Shown piece by piece: positions 46,548-55,939 of a stretch of DNA of 64,000 bases (position 1 is its first letter; the number at the start of each line of letters is the position of its first letter). Source of the stretch: Leptospira johnsonii (GTDB lineage: Bacteria; Spirochaetota; Leptospiria; Leptospirales; Leptospiraceae); assembly GCF_003112675.1 (NCBI RefSeq), contig NZ_BFAY01000008.1, positions 62,001 to 126,000 on the forward strand, written 5' to 3'. The position numbers and the translations under genes are program-made. Below the pieces are notes generated by a model. That model was given only the letters and a program-made list of their open reading frames with translations, ran no database searches and had not been told where the DNA came from.

Positions 46548-49215
46548 TAGAATCCTCCAGAGGTGGGAAAGTTAGCACAGGGATTCGAATAAGAAATCTA
46601 GCTCCTCCTTCTTGTCGATTTTCCGCCCAGATCTTTCCACCTTGCGCTTCTACAAGTCCCTTGCAGATAGAAAGCCCGAGACCTGTTCCTTGCATAGAAC
46701 CCGAAACTTTGGTGAATTTTTCAAAAATTTTACCTTCTTGTCCTACAGGAATTCCAGGTCCATTATCCTCTACCGTTAATAGAAGATGATCCTTAGGAAC
46801 ACTTGCTCTTACTATAACTGTGCTATTCGTTTCAGTATGCAAAAATGCATTTTGTAATAGATGGATTAAAACCTGGATCATCAATCTTCTGTCCATTCTG
46901 ACAAGAGGCATACTTTCATCCGATTGAACTAATAATATATGCTCTCCCTTTTCATGTTCTGCGATTCGGACCGTTTCATTTACCAAATCCACAGGATCTT
47001 CCCATTGTAGATCCAACATCAATCTTCCGGATTCTAACCTAGACATATCCAGTAGATCTCCAACTAACCTGTCCAATTTTTTGTAAGCGATCCGGATCTC
47101 TGAGAATAAATTGGATCTCTCCTTTTCATCTTTGCCATCCCCTGATTCTAATAGATCCAAGGAAGCGCGAATAACGGTCAAGGGAGTCCGAAAATCATGG
47201 CTGACCGAATTAAATAATGCTGAGTAAAATTTTTCAGATTCTTCTACTACTTTAGCGTTTGCACGAATTCCAAGTAATTGTATCCGCTCTAATGCCAAAG
47301 CGATCTGGTTCAGCATTGAAAATAAAAGACTCTCTTCTTCTAATTCCAAACTTTCCTTATGTTCTCTATCTAAACCTACAACTCCAAAACAACCTCCTGG
47401 AGTAAGTAACGGAAGATACAAACCTTTAGACAAAGGAACGGTATCGGTATCTTTCCCGGAAGGCTTTCTATTTTGGAAGGTCCAAGCGGCCAAGGCGGAT
47501 TCTTTCATATCCGGTTTAAAACCGCTTTTAGGATGAGGTGTGCGAGAAAGTAAAGAATCCTGATCCGTAAGTAAGATCAAAACGGAAGATCTAAATGTAT
47601 CTCCTATCGTTTCCACCGCAACTGACACAATCTCGTCTAAACTATGAGTTTTTGATAATGCTACTGAAAGTCTATATAGACCGGAGAGAGCTTCCTCTCC
47701 AGTTTGTAAGGCTTCTTCTCTGTCTCTTAATCTTGTTGTAAGAGCGCCCAAAACCATGGCCAATACAAAGTAAGTCCCGAACATCATCCAATCTTCTACT
47801 TTATCTATATAGAACGTGAATTTGGGAGGAATAAATAGAAAGTTCCAAAACATCGCGCTCAAAGAAGCAGTGACTAGAACAGGTCCTCTGCCTGCAAACA
47901 GAGCCACAAACATTATAAAAAACAGATATACTAATCCAATAGACCAATAACCTGCAAAAATATTCAGCAAAAGATTGAAGGAAGTAATCCCGAGTAACGC
48001 CAAAAAGGAAAGAAAATACTGGATTGGCTTCGATCTTGTTCCTTTCGTAAAAAATCCAAATCGGATCTTAGGACTCTCCTTTGTAATTTCCGTCGGAGCG
48101 AGAAGTATCTGAAAATCGCCGGATTGTTCGCTTAGTTTATCAACAAAGGAGCCTCCTCTTAAGGTCCTGAAAAGTTTACTCTTGCCGCTTCTTCCTATAA
48201 CAACATGAGTTGCCTTAGTTCGATTGATTGCTCTTACAATACCGAGAACAGGATCTCTGTCAGAAATGTTCAGTATCTCCGCACCTAATTCTCTTGCAAG
48301 ACCCAAGTTTTGTCTTAAGAGGTCCTTCTGATCCGATGATAAAACCTCCCCATTGTCTACATGCACCGCCACCCAAGGACATTTTAATCCGAAAGAAATT
48401 CGTTTCGCATAACGTATCAGATTGGCAGCCTGGGAAGAAGAAGATACAGCCACTAAAATTTTGTCCGAAAGTTTGGAATCCTTAGTCGGTTCCAAACGAG
48501 AAAGTTCCCTATCTACCAATTTGGAGGTAAAATTTAGAGAAAGTTCCCTAAGAGCCGTTAGATTCGGGATCTTAAAGAAAGAATGTAAAGCCTGGGGAAC
48601 CTTATCGGAAGGGTAAATTTTTCCTTCTTTCAAACGTTTGATTAGATCGTCCGGGACTAGATCGATCAATTCTACTTCATCAGCAATTTCTAAAATGGAA
48701 TCGGGAACCCTCTCTGAAACAGGAGCACCCGATATTTCCTCCACGATACCTGCCCTACTTTCCAAATGTTGCACATTCAAAGTAGAATAAACATTTATAC
48801 CTTGATCCAAAATTTCCAGAACGTCTTGGTATCTTTTAGGATGCCTGGAACCTGGAACATTTGTATGAGCAAGCTCATCTATCAAAACAAGATCCGGCTT
48901 TTTTTCCAGAATGGCATCTATATCCATTTCCTCCAGATCCACAGACTTGTATTTGGACCTTTTCCGAGGAATGACAGGAAGGCCTTCTGCCTGGACTTCG
49001 GTTTCTTTTCTATTATGAGTTTCTAAGTAACCGATCCAGACGTCTATTCCTTCCGACTTTGCTTTTTGAGCGTCTCGTAACATCTCGAAAGTTTTGCCTA
49101 CGCCTGCGGCCATCCCGAAGAAAATTTTCAATTTCCCTCTACTTTTAGTCTCCTCTCCTCCGATCCGAGAAAGTAACTCGTCCGGATCCGGCCTATTTTC
49201 TTCCGTAGGTCTCAC
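46540..49215 (-). CDS. kdpD: Potassium sensor histidine kinase KdpD
   Basis: An 891-residue sensor kinase. The N-terminal KdpD domain has a Walker-like GMAAGVGKTFEM (34-45) and LVLIDELAHTNVPGSRHPKRY (109-129). A Usp-like region lies at about 250-375, four membrane helices at about 400-490, and a GAF-like region follows. The kinase core has SHDFRTPLTV with His673, then an N-box near VLIHLLQNAF and a G-box at VEDNGPGIP and GTGLGLSICKG. It phosphorylates KdpE. Full length for the family. It follows kdpC by 12 bases and overlaps kdpE by 8. Confidence 0.95.
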   Translation of the reverse strand: MRPTEENRPDPDELLSRIGGEETKSRGKLKIFFGMAAGVGKTFEMLRDAQKAKSEGIDVWIGYLETHNRKETEVQAEGLPVIPRKRSKYKSVDLEEMDIDAILEKKPDLVLIDELAHTNVPGSRHPKRYQDVLEILDQGINVYSTLNVQHLESRAGIVEEISGAPVSERVPDSILEIADEVELIDLVPDDLIKRLKEGKIYPSDKVPQALHSFFKIPNLTALRELSLNFTSKLVDRELSRLEPTKDSKLSDKILVAVSSSSQAANLIRYAKRISFGLKCPWVAVHVDNGEVLSSDQKDLLRQNLGLARELGAEILNISDRDPVLGIVRAINRTKATHVVIGRSGKSKLFRTLRGGSFVDKLSEQSGDFQILLAPTEITKESPKIRFGFFTKGTRSKPIQYFLSFLALLGITSFNLLLNIFAGYWSIGLVYLFFIMFVALFAGRGPVLVTASLSAMFWNFLFIPPKFTFYIDKVEDWMMFGTYFVLAMVLGALTTRLRDREEALQTGEEALSGLYRLSVALSKTHSLDEIVSVAVETIGDTFRSSVLILLTDQDSLLSRTPHPKSGFKPDMKESALAAWTFQNRKPSGKDTDTVPLSKGLYLPLLTPGGCFGVVGLDREHKESLELEEESLLFSMLNQIALALERIQLLGIRANAKVVEESEKFYSALFNSVSHDFRTPLTVIRASLDLLESGDGKDEKERSNLFSEIRIAYKKLDRLVGDLLDMSRLESGRLMLDLQWEDPVDLVNETVRIAEHEKGEHILLVQSDESMPLVRMDRRLMIQVLIHLLQNAFLHTETNSTVIVRASVPKDHLLLTVEDNGPGIPVGQEGKIFEKFTKVSGSMQGTGLGLSICKGLVEAQGGKIWAENRQEGGARFLIRIPVLTFPPLEDSIG

Positions 49216-49227
49216 TCTATAAATACT

Positions 49228-49797
49228 TTATTTTTTTAGAATATTCTCTTCTAAGTAAATAGATCTTAACTTCAGGTTCAATTTCAAAATATTGATCTTA
49301 AAAGAACCGAATAGTCCCCATTCAGGAGGTTCTATAGATCCTTCTACCAATCCACCTAATTTCTCCTCTGAAATTCCTTTTACCTTTGCCACCAAAGGGA
49401 TCTGATATTTCACAGCCTCCGGACTCAAATGTGGATCCAGCCCACTTCCGGAGGAATACAAAAGTTCGGAAGGCACAAGTTCAGCTCCGCCTCTTGCAAT
49501 CCAGTAAGCTCTTCTTTCCTCCACTTTTTTAGAAAGCAGAACGCTAGTAGGTCCAAGATTAGAACCACCGGAAGAAGAAGAGTCATAACCGATCGCAGAA
49601 GGTCTGGAATGAAAATATTCCGGAGAATCAAAAGACTGCGCAATCAATTCAGAACCGAGTATCTTTCCATCAAATTCAACCAAGGAGCCTGAACTTGCTT
49701 TAGGAAAAGCGAATTTAGCAAATCCATATACAATAGCTGGATAAAAGATCCCACAAATAAAAGTCCAAAGTCCGAACTGCAAAATCGCGCGTATCAT
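49228..49797 (-). CDS. kdpC: Potassium-transporting ATPase subunit KdpC
   Basis: A 189-residue subunit with one N-terminal membrane helix (about 5-25). Typical parts are [33 protein letters not shown] and [18 protein letters not shown]. KdpC stabilises the KdpA-KdpB complex and aids ATP binding. It overlaps kdpB by 4 bases and is followed 12 bases later by kdpD. Full length for the family. Confidence 0.95.
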   Translation of the reverse strand: MIRAILQFGLWTFICGIFYPAIVYGFAKFAFPKASSGSLVEFDGKILGSELIAQSFDSPEYFHSRPSAIGYDSSSSGGSNLGPTSVLLSKKVEERRAYWIARGGAELVPSELLYSSGSGLDPHLSPEAVKYQIPLVAKVKGISEEKLGGLVEGSIEPPEWGLFGSFKINILKLNLKLRSIYLEENILKK

Positions 49798-51884
49798 CCG
49801 AATACTCCTTTAGTAAAACTTAAAACCAGATCTATCCCTTTGATCCCGAAAAAAGGAAGAATGAGTCCACCAAATCCATAGATAAATACATTTCGAGCCA
49901 AAACGGAATCCGCACCTGCAGGCCTATAACTCACACCCTTTAATGCAAGAGGAACTAAAAACACCATGATCAAGGCATTAAAGATGACGGCGCTTAAAAC
50001 TGCAGATTCAGGACTTGCAAAACCTAGAATATTCAAAACAGATAAAGCACCTATTCCACCTATTGGAAATAAACCTGCAAACATAGCTGGCAAGATCACA
50101 AAATATTTAGATACATCGTTTGCGATGCTGAAAGTTGTCAAAGAACCCCTTGTCATCAAGAGTTGTTTTCCAATCTCCACGATCTCTATAAGTTTAGTTG
50201 GATTACTATCCAGATCGATCATATTTCCCGCTTCTCTCGCGGTTTGGGTGCCTGTATTCATCGCAACACCCACATCTGCTTGCGCTAAGGCAGGTGCATC
50301 GTTTGTTCCGTCCCCTATCATAGCCACGAGTTTTCCGCCAGTCTGTTCTTCACGGATACGTTTTAGTTTTGTTTCGGGTGTCGCTTCTGCTATAAAGTCG
50401 TCCACTCCCGCTTCCGCAGCAATTGCTGCAGCAGTCAGAGGATTGTCTCCAGTGATCATCACTGTTCTGATCCCCATTTGCCTGAGCCTTGCAAATCTTT
50501 CCTTGATCCCACCTTTTACTATATCTTTTAGATGAATGACCCCCAAAATTTCTCTACCTTCAGAAACAACTAAAGGAGTTCCTCCTTCCCTCGCAATCTC
50601 ATCTACAATATCCAAAATCTCTTTCGGATACTCCCCACCTAAACCCGTAATATGATTTCGAATAGATTCTGAAGCTCCTTTTCGGATCATAGGTCTTGTT
50701 TTCCCTTCCGAGTCTGGCTCAAAGTCTACACCGCTCATTTTACTTTTAGCGGTGAATGGAACAAATTTCCCACCTAACTCGGCTAAGTTCCTTCCTCTCA
50801 GATCGAATTTTTCTTTTGCTAAGACTACGATGGATCTCCCTTCCGGTGTTTCGTCTGAAAGAGATGCAAGTTGTGCTGCATCTGCTAAATCCTTTTCTGA
50901 AATTCCTGGAGCAGGAACAAATCTGGTGGCCATTCTATTCCCCAAAGTGATGGTCCCTGTTTTGTCCAATAAAAGGACGTCTATATCTCCCGCAGCTTCG
51001 ATCGCTCGACCGGACTTAGCGATTACGTTCCTTCTCATGAGTCTATCCATACCACTGATACCAATCGCGGATAACAATCCGCCAATTGTAGTAGGGATCA
51101 AACATACCAAAAGACCAACTAACGCAGGAAAAGAACCTGCGAGTCCCAAATCCCCCCCTCCTTCTTTTTGGCTGTAGAATACAGCAGGAACGAGTGACGT
51201 AATCGCCACCAAAAACACCAAAGATAATGCGGAAAGAAGAATGGATAGTGCAATCTCGTTCGGAGTCTTTTGTCTAGAAGCTCCTTCTACAAGAGAGATC
51301 ATTTTATCTATAAAAGTTTTTCCGGGATCCGTAGTGATCTGAACTACGATTCGATCGCTTAAAACTTTCGTGCCTCCAGTGACAGCGGACCTATCTCCTC
51401 CGGATTCTCGGATCACTGGAGCAGATTCTCCGGTAATTGCGGATTCGTCGACTGAGGCGATACCTTCTACGACCTCACCATCGCCAGGGATCAGATCACC
51501 CGATTGGCAAACTACCTTGTCTCCCGTTCTTAACTCGGAAGAAGGAACTATAAGTACGGAACTCCCACTTAATTTATTCGCCTTGGATTCCTTTCTCGTT
51601 TTTTTCAAGGACTCTGCCTTTGCTTTCCCCCTGCCTTCCGCCAATGCTTCTGCAAAATTAGCGAATAAAACTGTAGCCCATAACCAAATTGAGATCTGTA
51701 AACCGAAACCTAAATTTACAGGATGAAATATAATATCATAAGAGCTTAATATTGCTCCTATATACACTATAAACATTACAGGATTTTTCCATTGGACCCT
51801 AGGATCCAATTTTATGAAAGAATCTAGAATTGCTTTGAATACCGACTTTGGATCCTGGAAAAAAGAAGACTTTTTGTTTTTCAT
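49794..51884 (-). CDS. kdpB: Potassium-transporting P-type ATPase subunit KdpB
   Basis: A 696-residue P-type ATPase. It has the phosphatase loop TGES (151-154), the phosphorylation Asp307 in [12 protein letters not shown] and the late [21 protein letters not shown] hinge motif. Membrane helices lie around 35-75, 215-275 and 575-690. It drives potassium entry through KdpA using ATP. It begins 13 bases after kdpA and overlaps kdpC by 4 bases. Confidence 0.97.
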   Translation of the reverse strand: MKNKKSSFFQDPKSVFKAILDSFIKLDPRVQWKNPVMFIVYIGAILSSYDIIFHPVNLGFGLQISIWLWATVLFANFAEALAEGRGKAKAESLKKTRKESKANKLSGSSVLIVPSSELRTGDKVVCQSGDLIPGDGEVVEGIASVDESAITGESAPVIRESGGDRSAVTGGTKVLSDRIVVQITTDPGKTFIDKMISLVEGASRQKTPNEIALSILLSALSLVFLVAITSLVPAVFYSQKEGGGDLGLAGSFPALVGLLVCLIPTTIGGLLSAIGISGMDRLMRRNVIAKSGRAIEAAGDIDVLLLDKTGTITLGNRMATRFVPAPGISEKDLADAAQLASLSDETPEGRSIVVLAKEKFDLRGRNLAELGGKFVPFTAKSKMSGVDFEPDSEGKTRPMIRKGASESIRNHITGLGGEYPKEILDIVDEIAREGGTPLVVSEGREILGVIHLKDIVKGGIKERFARLRQMGIRTVMITGDNPLTAAAIAAEAGVDDFIAEATPETKLKRIREEQTGGKLVAMIGDGTNDAPALAQADVGVAMNTGTQTAREAGNMIDLDSNPTKLIEIVEIGKQLLMTRGSLTTFSIANDVSKYFVILPAMFAGLFPIGGIGALSVLNILGFASPESAVLSAVIFNALIMVFLVPLALKGVSYRPAGADSVLARNVFIYGFGGLILPFFGIKGIDLVLSFTKGVFG

Positions 51885-51897
51885 AAAATCCTAAACC

Positions 51898-53577
51898 TTA
51901 AAATTTCGAACCGGAATGCAAAAGAATATGCTCACTTCCGGGTCCTAAAACCAAAACAGGCAGGAATGTTAGAGCTCCTACCAAGAAGATCACGGAAAGA
52001 AGAAGTAACACAAACAAAGGACTTTCTGTTGAGAATGTACCTTCTCCCTTTGGAGCGATCTTTTTGCCGAATAAGGCTCCGCCGAGCCCCAAAGCAGGAA
52101 TGATCACCGCAAATCTTCCCACCAACATGCAAAAAGAAAGGGATAAATTGTAAAATGGAGTATTCACATTCAAACCTGCAAATGCAGATCCGTTGTTTCC
52201 GGAAGCGGAAGCGAATGCGTATAAAATTTCTGTCAGACCATGAGGTCCCGAATTCGTTCTGGAAGAAAGAGCAGATTCATGTAGAAGTGAAAATGCAGTG
52301 AATAAAAGAATACAAAGCCCAGGGACCAAAACTCCCATAAGGGCAAGTTTTACTTCTTTTGATTCTATCTTCTTTCCTAAATATTCGGGAGTTCTTCCTA
52401 CCATGAGTCCTGCGATAAATACGGTAAGAACCACATAGAATAACATTCCGATAAGCCCGACACCCACTCCTCCGAATACAACTTCTCCCAGAAGAATATT
52501 CCAAACTGCTAACCCTCCCGCAAGAGGAGAAAAACTGTCATGCATCGCATTTACAGAACCGTTAGAAGCTGCCGTAGTTGCCATTCCCCAAAGAACACTT
52601 TGGGCCACTCCGAATCTGGTCTCTTTTCCTTCCCAATTTCCGGCAAAGAGACCTTCTGACCAAAGAGATATGGAAAGACTTAGGAAAAAGAGAAGAGTCA
52701 TTCCAAAAAAGATAGAAAGACCTGCCTTCCAGGAGCCAACCCATCTTCCATAAGCAAAAGGTAATGCACCCGGAAGAAGTAGGATCAAAATACATTGCAA
52801 CCAACTAGAAAAAACAGTAGGGTTCTCGAAAGGATGGGCGGAGTTTACACCGAAAAATCCGCCGCCGTTCGTTCCCAATTGTTTGATCGCAATCTGAGAA
52901 GCGGCAGGCCCGAGAGGGATCTTTACGGAATGGCCTTCGATCCCAATTGAGTCCACGTATTTGGAAAAATCCATGACCACACCTTGGGAAACTAAAACGA
53001 ACGCTACTAAGATGGAAATCGGTAAAAGAATATATAATATACTTCTGGTTAGATCTATATAAAAGTTCCCTATCCCGGAAGAATCATTTGGCTTAGAGAT
53101 CATTCCCCTTGCCATGGCTGCTAATACTGCGATTCCTGTCCCGGCACTCACAAAATTCTGCACTCCTAAGAGTAACATCTGGCTTAAGTAAGAGAGAGAA
53201 ACTTCTCCAGAATATGCCTGCCAATTCGTGTTCGTAACAAAACTAACCGACGTATTCCACGCCAGGTCCCAAGCTACTCCAGATTTACCTTCCGGATTTC
53301 CAGGAAGAAGGTCTTGAAAATGAAGGCCAAGCACAACCAGGGACAAACTTAATAGTGTAAAAATCCCAATATCGAATAGATACACTTTCCAATCCGAGTT
53401 CTGATCTTCCTTGATCCCCGAAATCTTATATAGAAATGATTCGAATTTAGAAAGGAAGGTAAACCGTTTGGAAATTTCTCCCTTGAGGACCTCTGCTATA
53501 TAAATTCCTAAAAAGGGAGAAAGAAGAAATAAAACCGTAAAGTATAAAAAGAAGAAGATCGAGTCGTTTCCGTTCAT
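51898..53577 (-). CDS. kdpA: Potassium-transporting ATPase channel subunit KdpA
   Basis: A 559-residue channel-like subunit with about ten helices and four selectivity-filter-like repeats. Characteristic segments are TSFVTNTNWQAYSGE-like SFVTNTNWQAYSGEV, IKQLGTNGGGFFGVNSAHPFENP, ASNGSVNAMHDSFSPLAGG and SASGNNGSAFAGLNVNTPFYN. It binds and transfers potassium with KdpB. GGAG sits 6 bases before the ATG and overlaps the kdpF stop codon, so the two are tightly linked. Confidence 0.97.
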   Translation of the reverse strand: MNGNDSIFFFLYFTVLFLLSPFLGIYIAEVLKGEISKRFTFLSKFESFLYKISGIKEDQNSDWKVYLFDIGIFTLLSLSLVVLGLHFQDLLPGNPEGKSGVAWDLAWNTSVSFVTNTNWQAYSGEVSLSYLSQMLLLGVQNFVSAGTGIAVLAAMARGMISKPNDSSGIGNFYIDLTRSILYILLPISILVAFVLVSQGVVMDFSKYVDSIGIEGHSVKIPLGPAASQIAIKQLGTNGGGFFGVNSAHPFENPTVFSSWLQCILILLLPGALPFAYGRWVGSWKAGLSIFFGMTLLFFLSLSISLWSEGLFAGNWEGKETRFGVAQSVLWGMATTAASNGSVNAMHDSFSPLAGGLAVWNILLGEVVFGGVGVGLIGMLFYVVLTVFIAGLMVGRTPEYLGKKIESKEVKLALMGVLVPGLCILLFTAFSLLHESALSSRTNSGPHGLTEILYAFASASGNNGSAFAGLNVNTPFYNLSLSFCMLVGRFAVIIPALGLGGALFGKKIAPKGEGTFSTESPLFVLLLLSVIFLVGALTFLPVLVLGPGSEHILLHSGSKF

Positions 53578-53586
53578 TCCGATCTC

Positions 53587-53670
53587 CTAAAATTTTTCCG
53601 GTTTTAAAATGGAGAAGGATAGATAACCGCATAACGCTATTACTAAAACGATTAGAAATGTATAAGACAA
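53587..53670 (-). CDS. kdpF: Small KdpF subunit, TTG start
   Basis: A 27-residue single-helix protein immediately before kdpA. The sequence is one hydrophobic stretch (YTFLIVLVIALCGYLSFSI) ending in LKPEKF, matching the KdpF C-terminal PEKF motif. Its start is TTG, preceded 5 bases upstream by GGGAGGA, a strong ribosome site. The stop lies 9 bases before the kdpA ATG. KdpF stabilises the KdpABC complex. It is too short to be found by ordinary length cut-offs. Confidence 0.85.
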   Translation of the reverse strand: MSYTFLIVLVIALCGYLSFSILKPEKF

Positions 53671-53710
53671 GAATTCCTCCCAGGCGGAAATTTTTCCGTC
53701 TATTCCCAAA

Positions 53711-53739
53711 AACCTAACCGGTTTTTTGGAATTCGTCAA
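53711..53739 (-). promoter_or_regulatory. Candidate kdp promoter
   Basis: Read on the minus strand, TTGACG (53739-53734) and TAGGTT (53716-53711) are separated by 17 bases, about 40 bases before the kdpF start. A CCAAAAAACC / GGTTTTTGG inverted repeat overlaps it (53704-53729). The -10 match is weak. Confidence 0.4.
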
Positions 53740-53769
53740 TGCGAACCCGCATGAGAGGAACTGTTAAAC

Positions 53770-53787
53770 GCGTTAATTTTGCGTTAA
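53770..53787 (-). promoter_or_regulatory. Candidate KdpE-binding direct repeat
   Basis: Two exact copies of GCGTTAA (plus strand) separated by tttt give an 11-base period, the spacing used by PhoB/OmpR-type regulators. It lies about 100 bases upstream of kdpF and 31 bases upstream of the candidate -35 box, a sensible place for an activator. Confidence 0.5.
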
Positions 53788-53790
53788 GAT

Positions 53791-54504
53791 CTAGGTGTAG
53801 AATTTTACCAAGTCGGAAACTTCTTCCCTGGGAGTATGAAATTTATTTAATACGGAGTCCGGTTTAGGGTATCCTAAACTTAAACCGCAGACTACTTTTT
53901 CGGATTCCGCCAGACCAAGTTCTTTTCTGACCACTTCTGGAAAGGCGGAAAGTGCCGCCTGAGGGACCGTCCCAAGCCCATAACTTCGGGCAAGAAGCAT
54001 AATAGTGTTCAGAAAGCAGCCAATGTCCAATGCGATATAAAAATTGAGTTCGAATTCCGTAGTGATGAATACAGCCGTAGGAGCTCCAAAAAACTCGAAG
54101 TTCCTAAGCATGAACTTATCCCTCGCTTCCTTATCCTTTCTTTCGATCCCGGCAGCACCATAAATCTTCATACCAAGATCGAACATCCTACGCTTAGCAT
54201 CCGCAGGAAAACCTGTGGGCCAAATCGTATCAGGCACAGGCGTTTCTGATTGTTTTGCCCTTTCTTGTAGGAGCTCCGCCATCCTATCCCGTTTCGCTCC
54301 ACTTACTACATGCACCTTCCAAGGTTGGCTGTTTTTCCAGCTCGGGGCCCGAAGAGACTTAGAGAATAATTCCTTTAAGACAGAATCTTCTACAGGTTTG
54401 GAAAGATAGTCCCTGATGCTATGGCGGGTTAAAATCGCTTCTTCCACACTGGAAGCAATTCCTGAAATATCAATGGATTCGGTTTCTGAAGATAAAGAAG
54501 ACAT
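53791..54504 (-). CDS. Nitroreductase-family flavoprotein
   Basis: A 237-residue FMN-dependent oxidoreductase. The N-terminal motif TRHSIRDYLSKPVEDSVLKELF and APSWKNSQPWKVHVV are classic for the nitroreductase/NfsA-like family. The C-terminal part has GLGTVPQAALSAFPEVVRKELG and VVCGLSLGYPKPDS. It reduces nitro or quinone compounds with NAD(P)H. The start is set at the ATG at 54504, preceded by GGAGG; an upstream in-frame extension to 54621 would run through the operator and is rejected. The gene diverges from a TetR gene with a palindrome in between. Confidence 0.9.
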   Translation of the reverse strand: MSSLSSETESIDISGIASSVEEAILTRHSIRDYLSKPVEDSVLKELFSKSLRAPSWKNSQPWKVHVVSGAKRDRMAELLQERAKQSETPVPDTIWPTGFPADAKRRMFDLGMKIYGAAGIERKDKEARDKFMLRNFEFFGAPTAVFITTEFELNFYIALDIGCFLNTIMLLARSYGLGTVPQAALSAFPEVVRKELGLAESEKVVCGLSLGYPKPDSVLNKFHTPREEVSDLVKFYT

Positions 54505-54568
54505 ATAGACCTCCGATTTAGACTTGCATTTTAAGAAATTTCGGGCTTTCTGGAATAAGAAGGTTCCG

Positions 54569-54588
54569 AACAGACAAGTCTGTCTGTT
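54569..54588. promoter_or_regulatory. Palindromic operator between nitroreductase and TetR genes
   Basis: Perfect inverted repeat with 8-base arms AACAGACA and TGTCTGTT around agtc. It sits 64 bases upstream of the nitroreductase start and 22 bases upstream of the TetR start, fitting a shared TetR binding site. Confidence 0.75.
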
Positions 54589-54610
54589 ATTCGATCTCAG
54601 GAAGAAAAAA

Positions 54611-55204
54611 ATGTCAACCAAAGAAAAAGGGGTAAAAGATAGGATTTTGGAAACCGCAGTCAGGCTTTTCCAAACCCAAGGTTATGGAAATACAGGGATC
54701 AACCAGATCATCCAAGAATCCCAGACTGCCAAAGCCAGCTTTTACGATTACTACCCTTCCAAAGACCTATTAGGAAAGGCATACATAGAATTTTACGGAA
54801 AAGAACAACTTGTCCTATTAGAAAAACTGCAATCCAGATCAGAGAATGCTCGGGACTTTATAGAAGCATGGACCCATATACTCAGAAGACAGACCAGAAA
54901 TAGTGAATTCGCAGGTTGTCCTATGGCAAACACCGCCGCACAAATTGCGTCCACCTCACCTTCTATCTCCGAAGAAGTCAAAAAATTGGCCCTGAGAACA
55001 GTGGACTTGCTATCCGTCTATTTAAAGGAAATGCAGAAGAAGGGACAGATCCCTAAGAATGCGGACACACAATCCTTAGCACGAAAGATATTCGCATCTT
55101 ACGAAGGAGTATTGCAGATCTGGAAACTGACCGGAAAAATTTCCGCGTTAGACGATTTGCCTGAGATGGTAGAAGCGATTATTAAAAGTTCGGGGAAGAA
55201 GTGA
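54611..55204 (+). CDS. TetR-family transcriptional regulator
   Basis: A 198-residue repressor. The helix-turn-helix is residues about 10-55 (ILETAVRLFQTQGYGNTGINQIIQESQTAKASFYDYYPSKDLL). The rest is a helical ligand domain with TetR_C-like features. The ATG at 54611 has AGGAAG 7 bases before it; the longer in-frame reading from 54524 would include the operator region. The neighbouring nitroreductase suggests the ligand is an electrophile such as a quinone or nitro compound, as for NemR-type regulators; this is inference. Confidence 0.9.
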   Translation: MSTKEKGVKDRILETAVRLFQTQGYGNTGINQIIQESQTAKASFYDYYPSKDLLGKAYIEFYGKEQLVLLEKLQSRSENARDFIEAWTHILRRQTRNSEFAGCPMANTAAQIASTSPSISEEVKKLALRTVDLLSVYLKEMQKKGQIPKNADTQSLARKIFASYEGVLQIWKLTGKISALDDLPEMVEAIIKSSGKK

Positions 55205-55206
55205 AA

Positions 55207-55231
55207 GACCTGGCAGAATTCCCACCAGGTC
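55207..55231. terminator. Hairpin between convergent tetR and lipoprotein genes
   Basis: Stem GACCTGG / CCAGGTC with an 11-base loop just after the TetR stop. There is no T run on either side, so it may be a weak terminator or an mRNA 3'-end structure. Confidence 0.35.
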
Positions 55232-55243
55232 CAGAAAGAGTGG

Positions 55244-55780
55244 TTAGTTTGAATATGTTACAGTAGTTGCAATCTCAGAAGTTCCTACGATGTAAAGTAG
55301 GAAATAATAAGACCCTGCTACTGTATTAGTCCAAGTATATGGTCCAGGAGTCGCATCACCAAAAGTAGTACTACTGAAAGCATCAAATCCGTTAATGATC
55401 GCACTTTCAGCAAGAGGACAATCAGTTGCTTCGTATACGGTAGCTTCTCCGGAAGCTTGTGGGTTTTCCACAACATCTGCTCCGTTAAAAACCACTGTAT
55501 CACCGGATTGAGCTCCTAAAATTTCTACGATCGCAATCGGGTGATTTACGAATGGAATTCTTCCCCAAGTTACCGTAGTAGCTCCGCCACCTTTAGTAGT
55601 TCGAGTACGATTCACACCGATAGCAGCCTTACCAGGGAAATCTACTAAACAGTCTCCCCCTCCACTCAAAGCGCTGATGATTGCCAAATTGTTTAGGTCG
55701 TCACCATCATCTTTTTTACAATCAACGAAAGAAGCCGAGAGTAAAAGCACCAATAATAGCCAGATAGCTTTTTGTTTCAT
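55244..55780 (-). CDS. Hypothetical lipoprotein
   Basis: A 178-residue exported protein. The signal peptide ends in a lipobox-like ASFVDC (Cys near 22). The mature part is rich in Gly, Thr, Val and Ala with beta-type alternation and three more cysteines. I recognise no family; leptospires have many such small lipoproteins. The start is the ATG at 55780, with GGAGA upstream; the longer in-frame extension to 55852 lacks a signal peptide and is rejected. It is flanked by the convergent TetR gene and the radical SAM gene, which points the same way 160 bases further upstream. Confidence 0.65.
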   Translation of the reverse strand: MKQKAIWLLLVLLLSASFVDCKKDDGDDLNNLAIISALSGGGDCLVDFPGKAAIGVNRTRTTKGGGATTVTWGRIPFVNHPIAIVEILGAQSGDTVVFNGADVVENPQASGEATVYEATDCPLAESAIINGFDAFSSTTFGDATPGPYTWTNTVAGSYYFLLYIVGTSEIATTVTYSN

Positions 55781-55939
55781 TTGAGTTTGTCTCCACAGAA
55801 CAGTCGTTCCTAATACCCGTTTTTCAAGAATAGGTCTGAGTTTCAATCTCAATAAATATATAAAATCGAAAATTGATATATAATTCTGCCAATCTGACGC
55901 AATAATTTGATAAAAAGACAGGTTTCCTACATTTTTTTC

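Noticed and set aside
50752..51177. 141-codon ORF antisense to kdpB
   Set aside because: Lies wholly inside a well-conserved ATPase gene on the other strand; shadow of biased codons.
54505..54621. N-terminal extension of the nitroreductase
   Set aside because: Would cross the palindromic operator; GGAGG before 54504 marks the real start.
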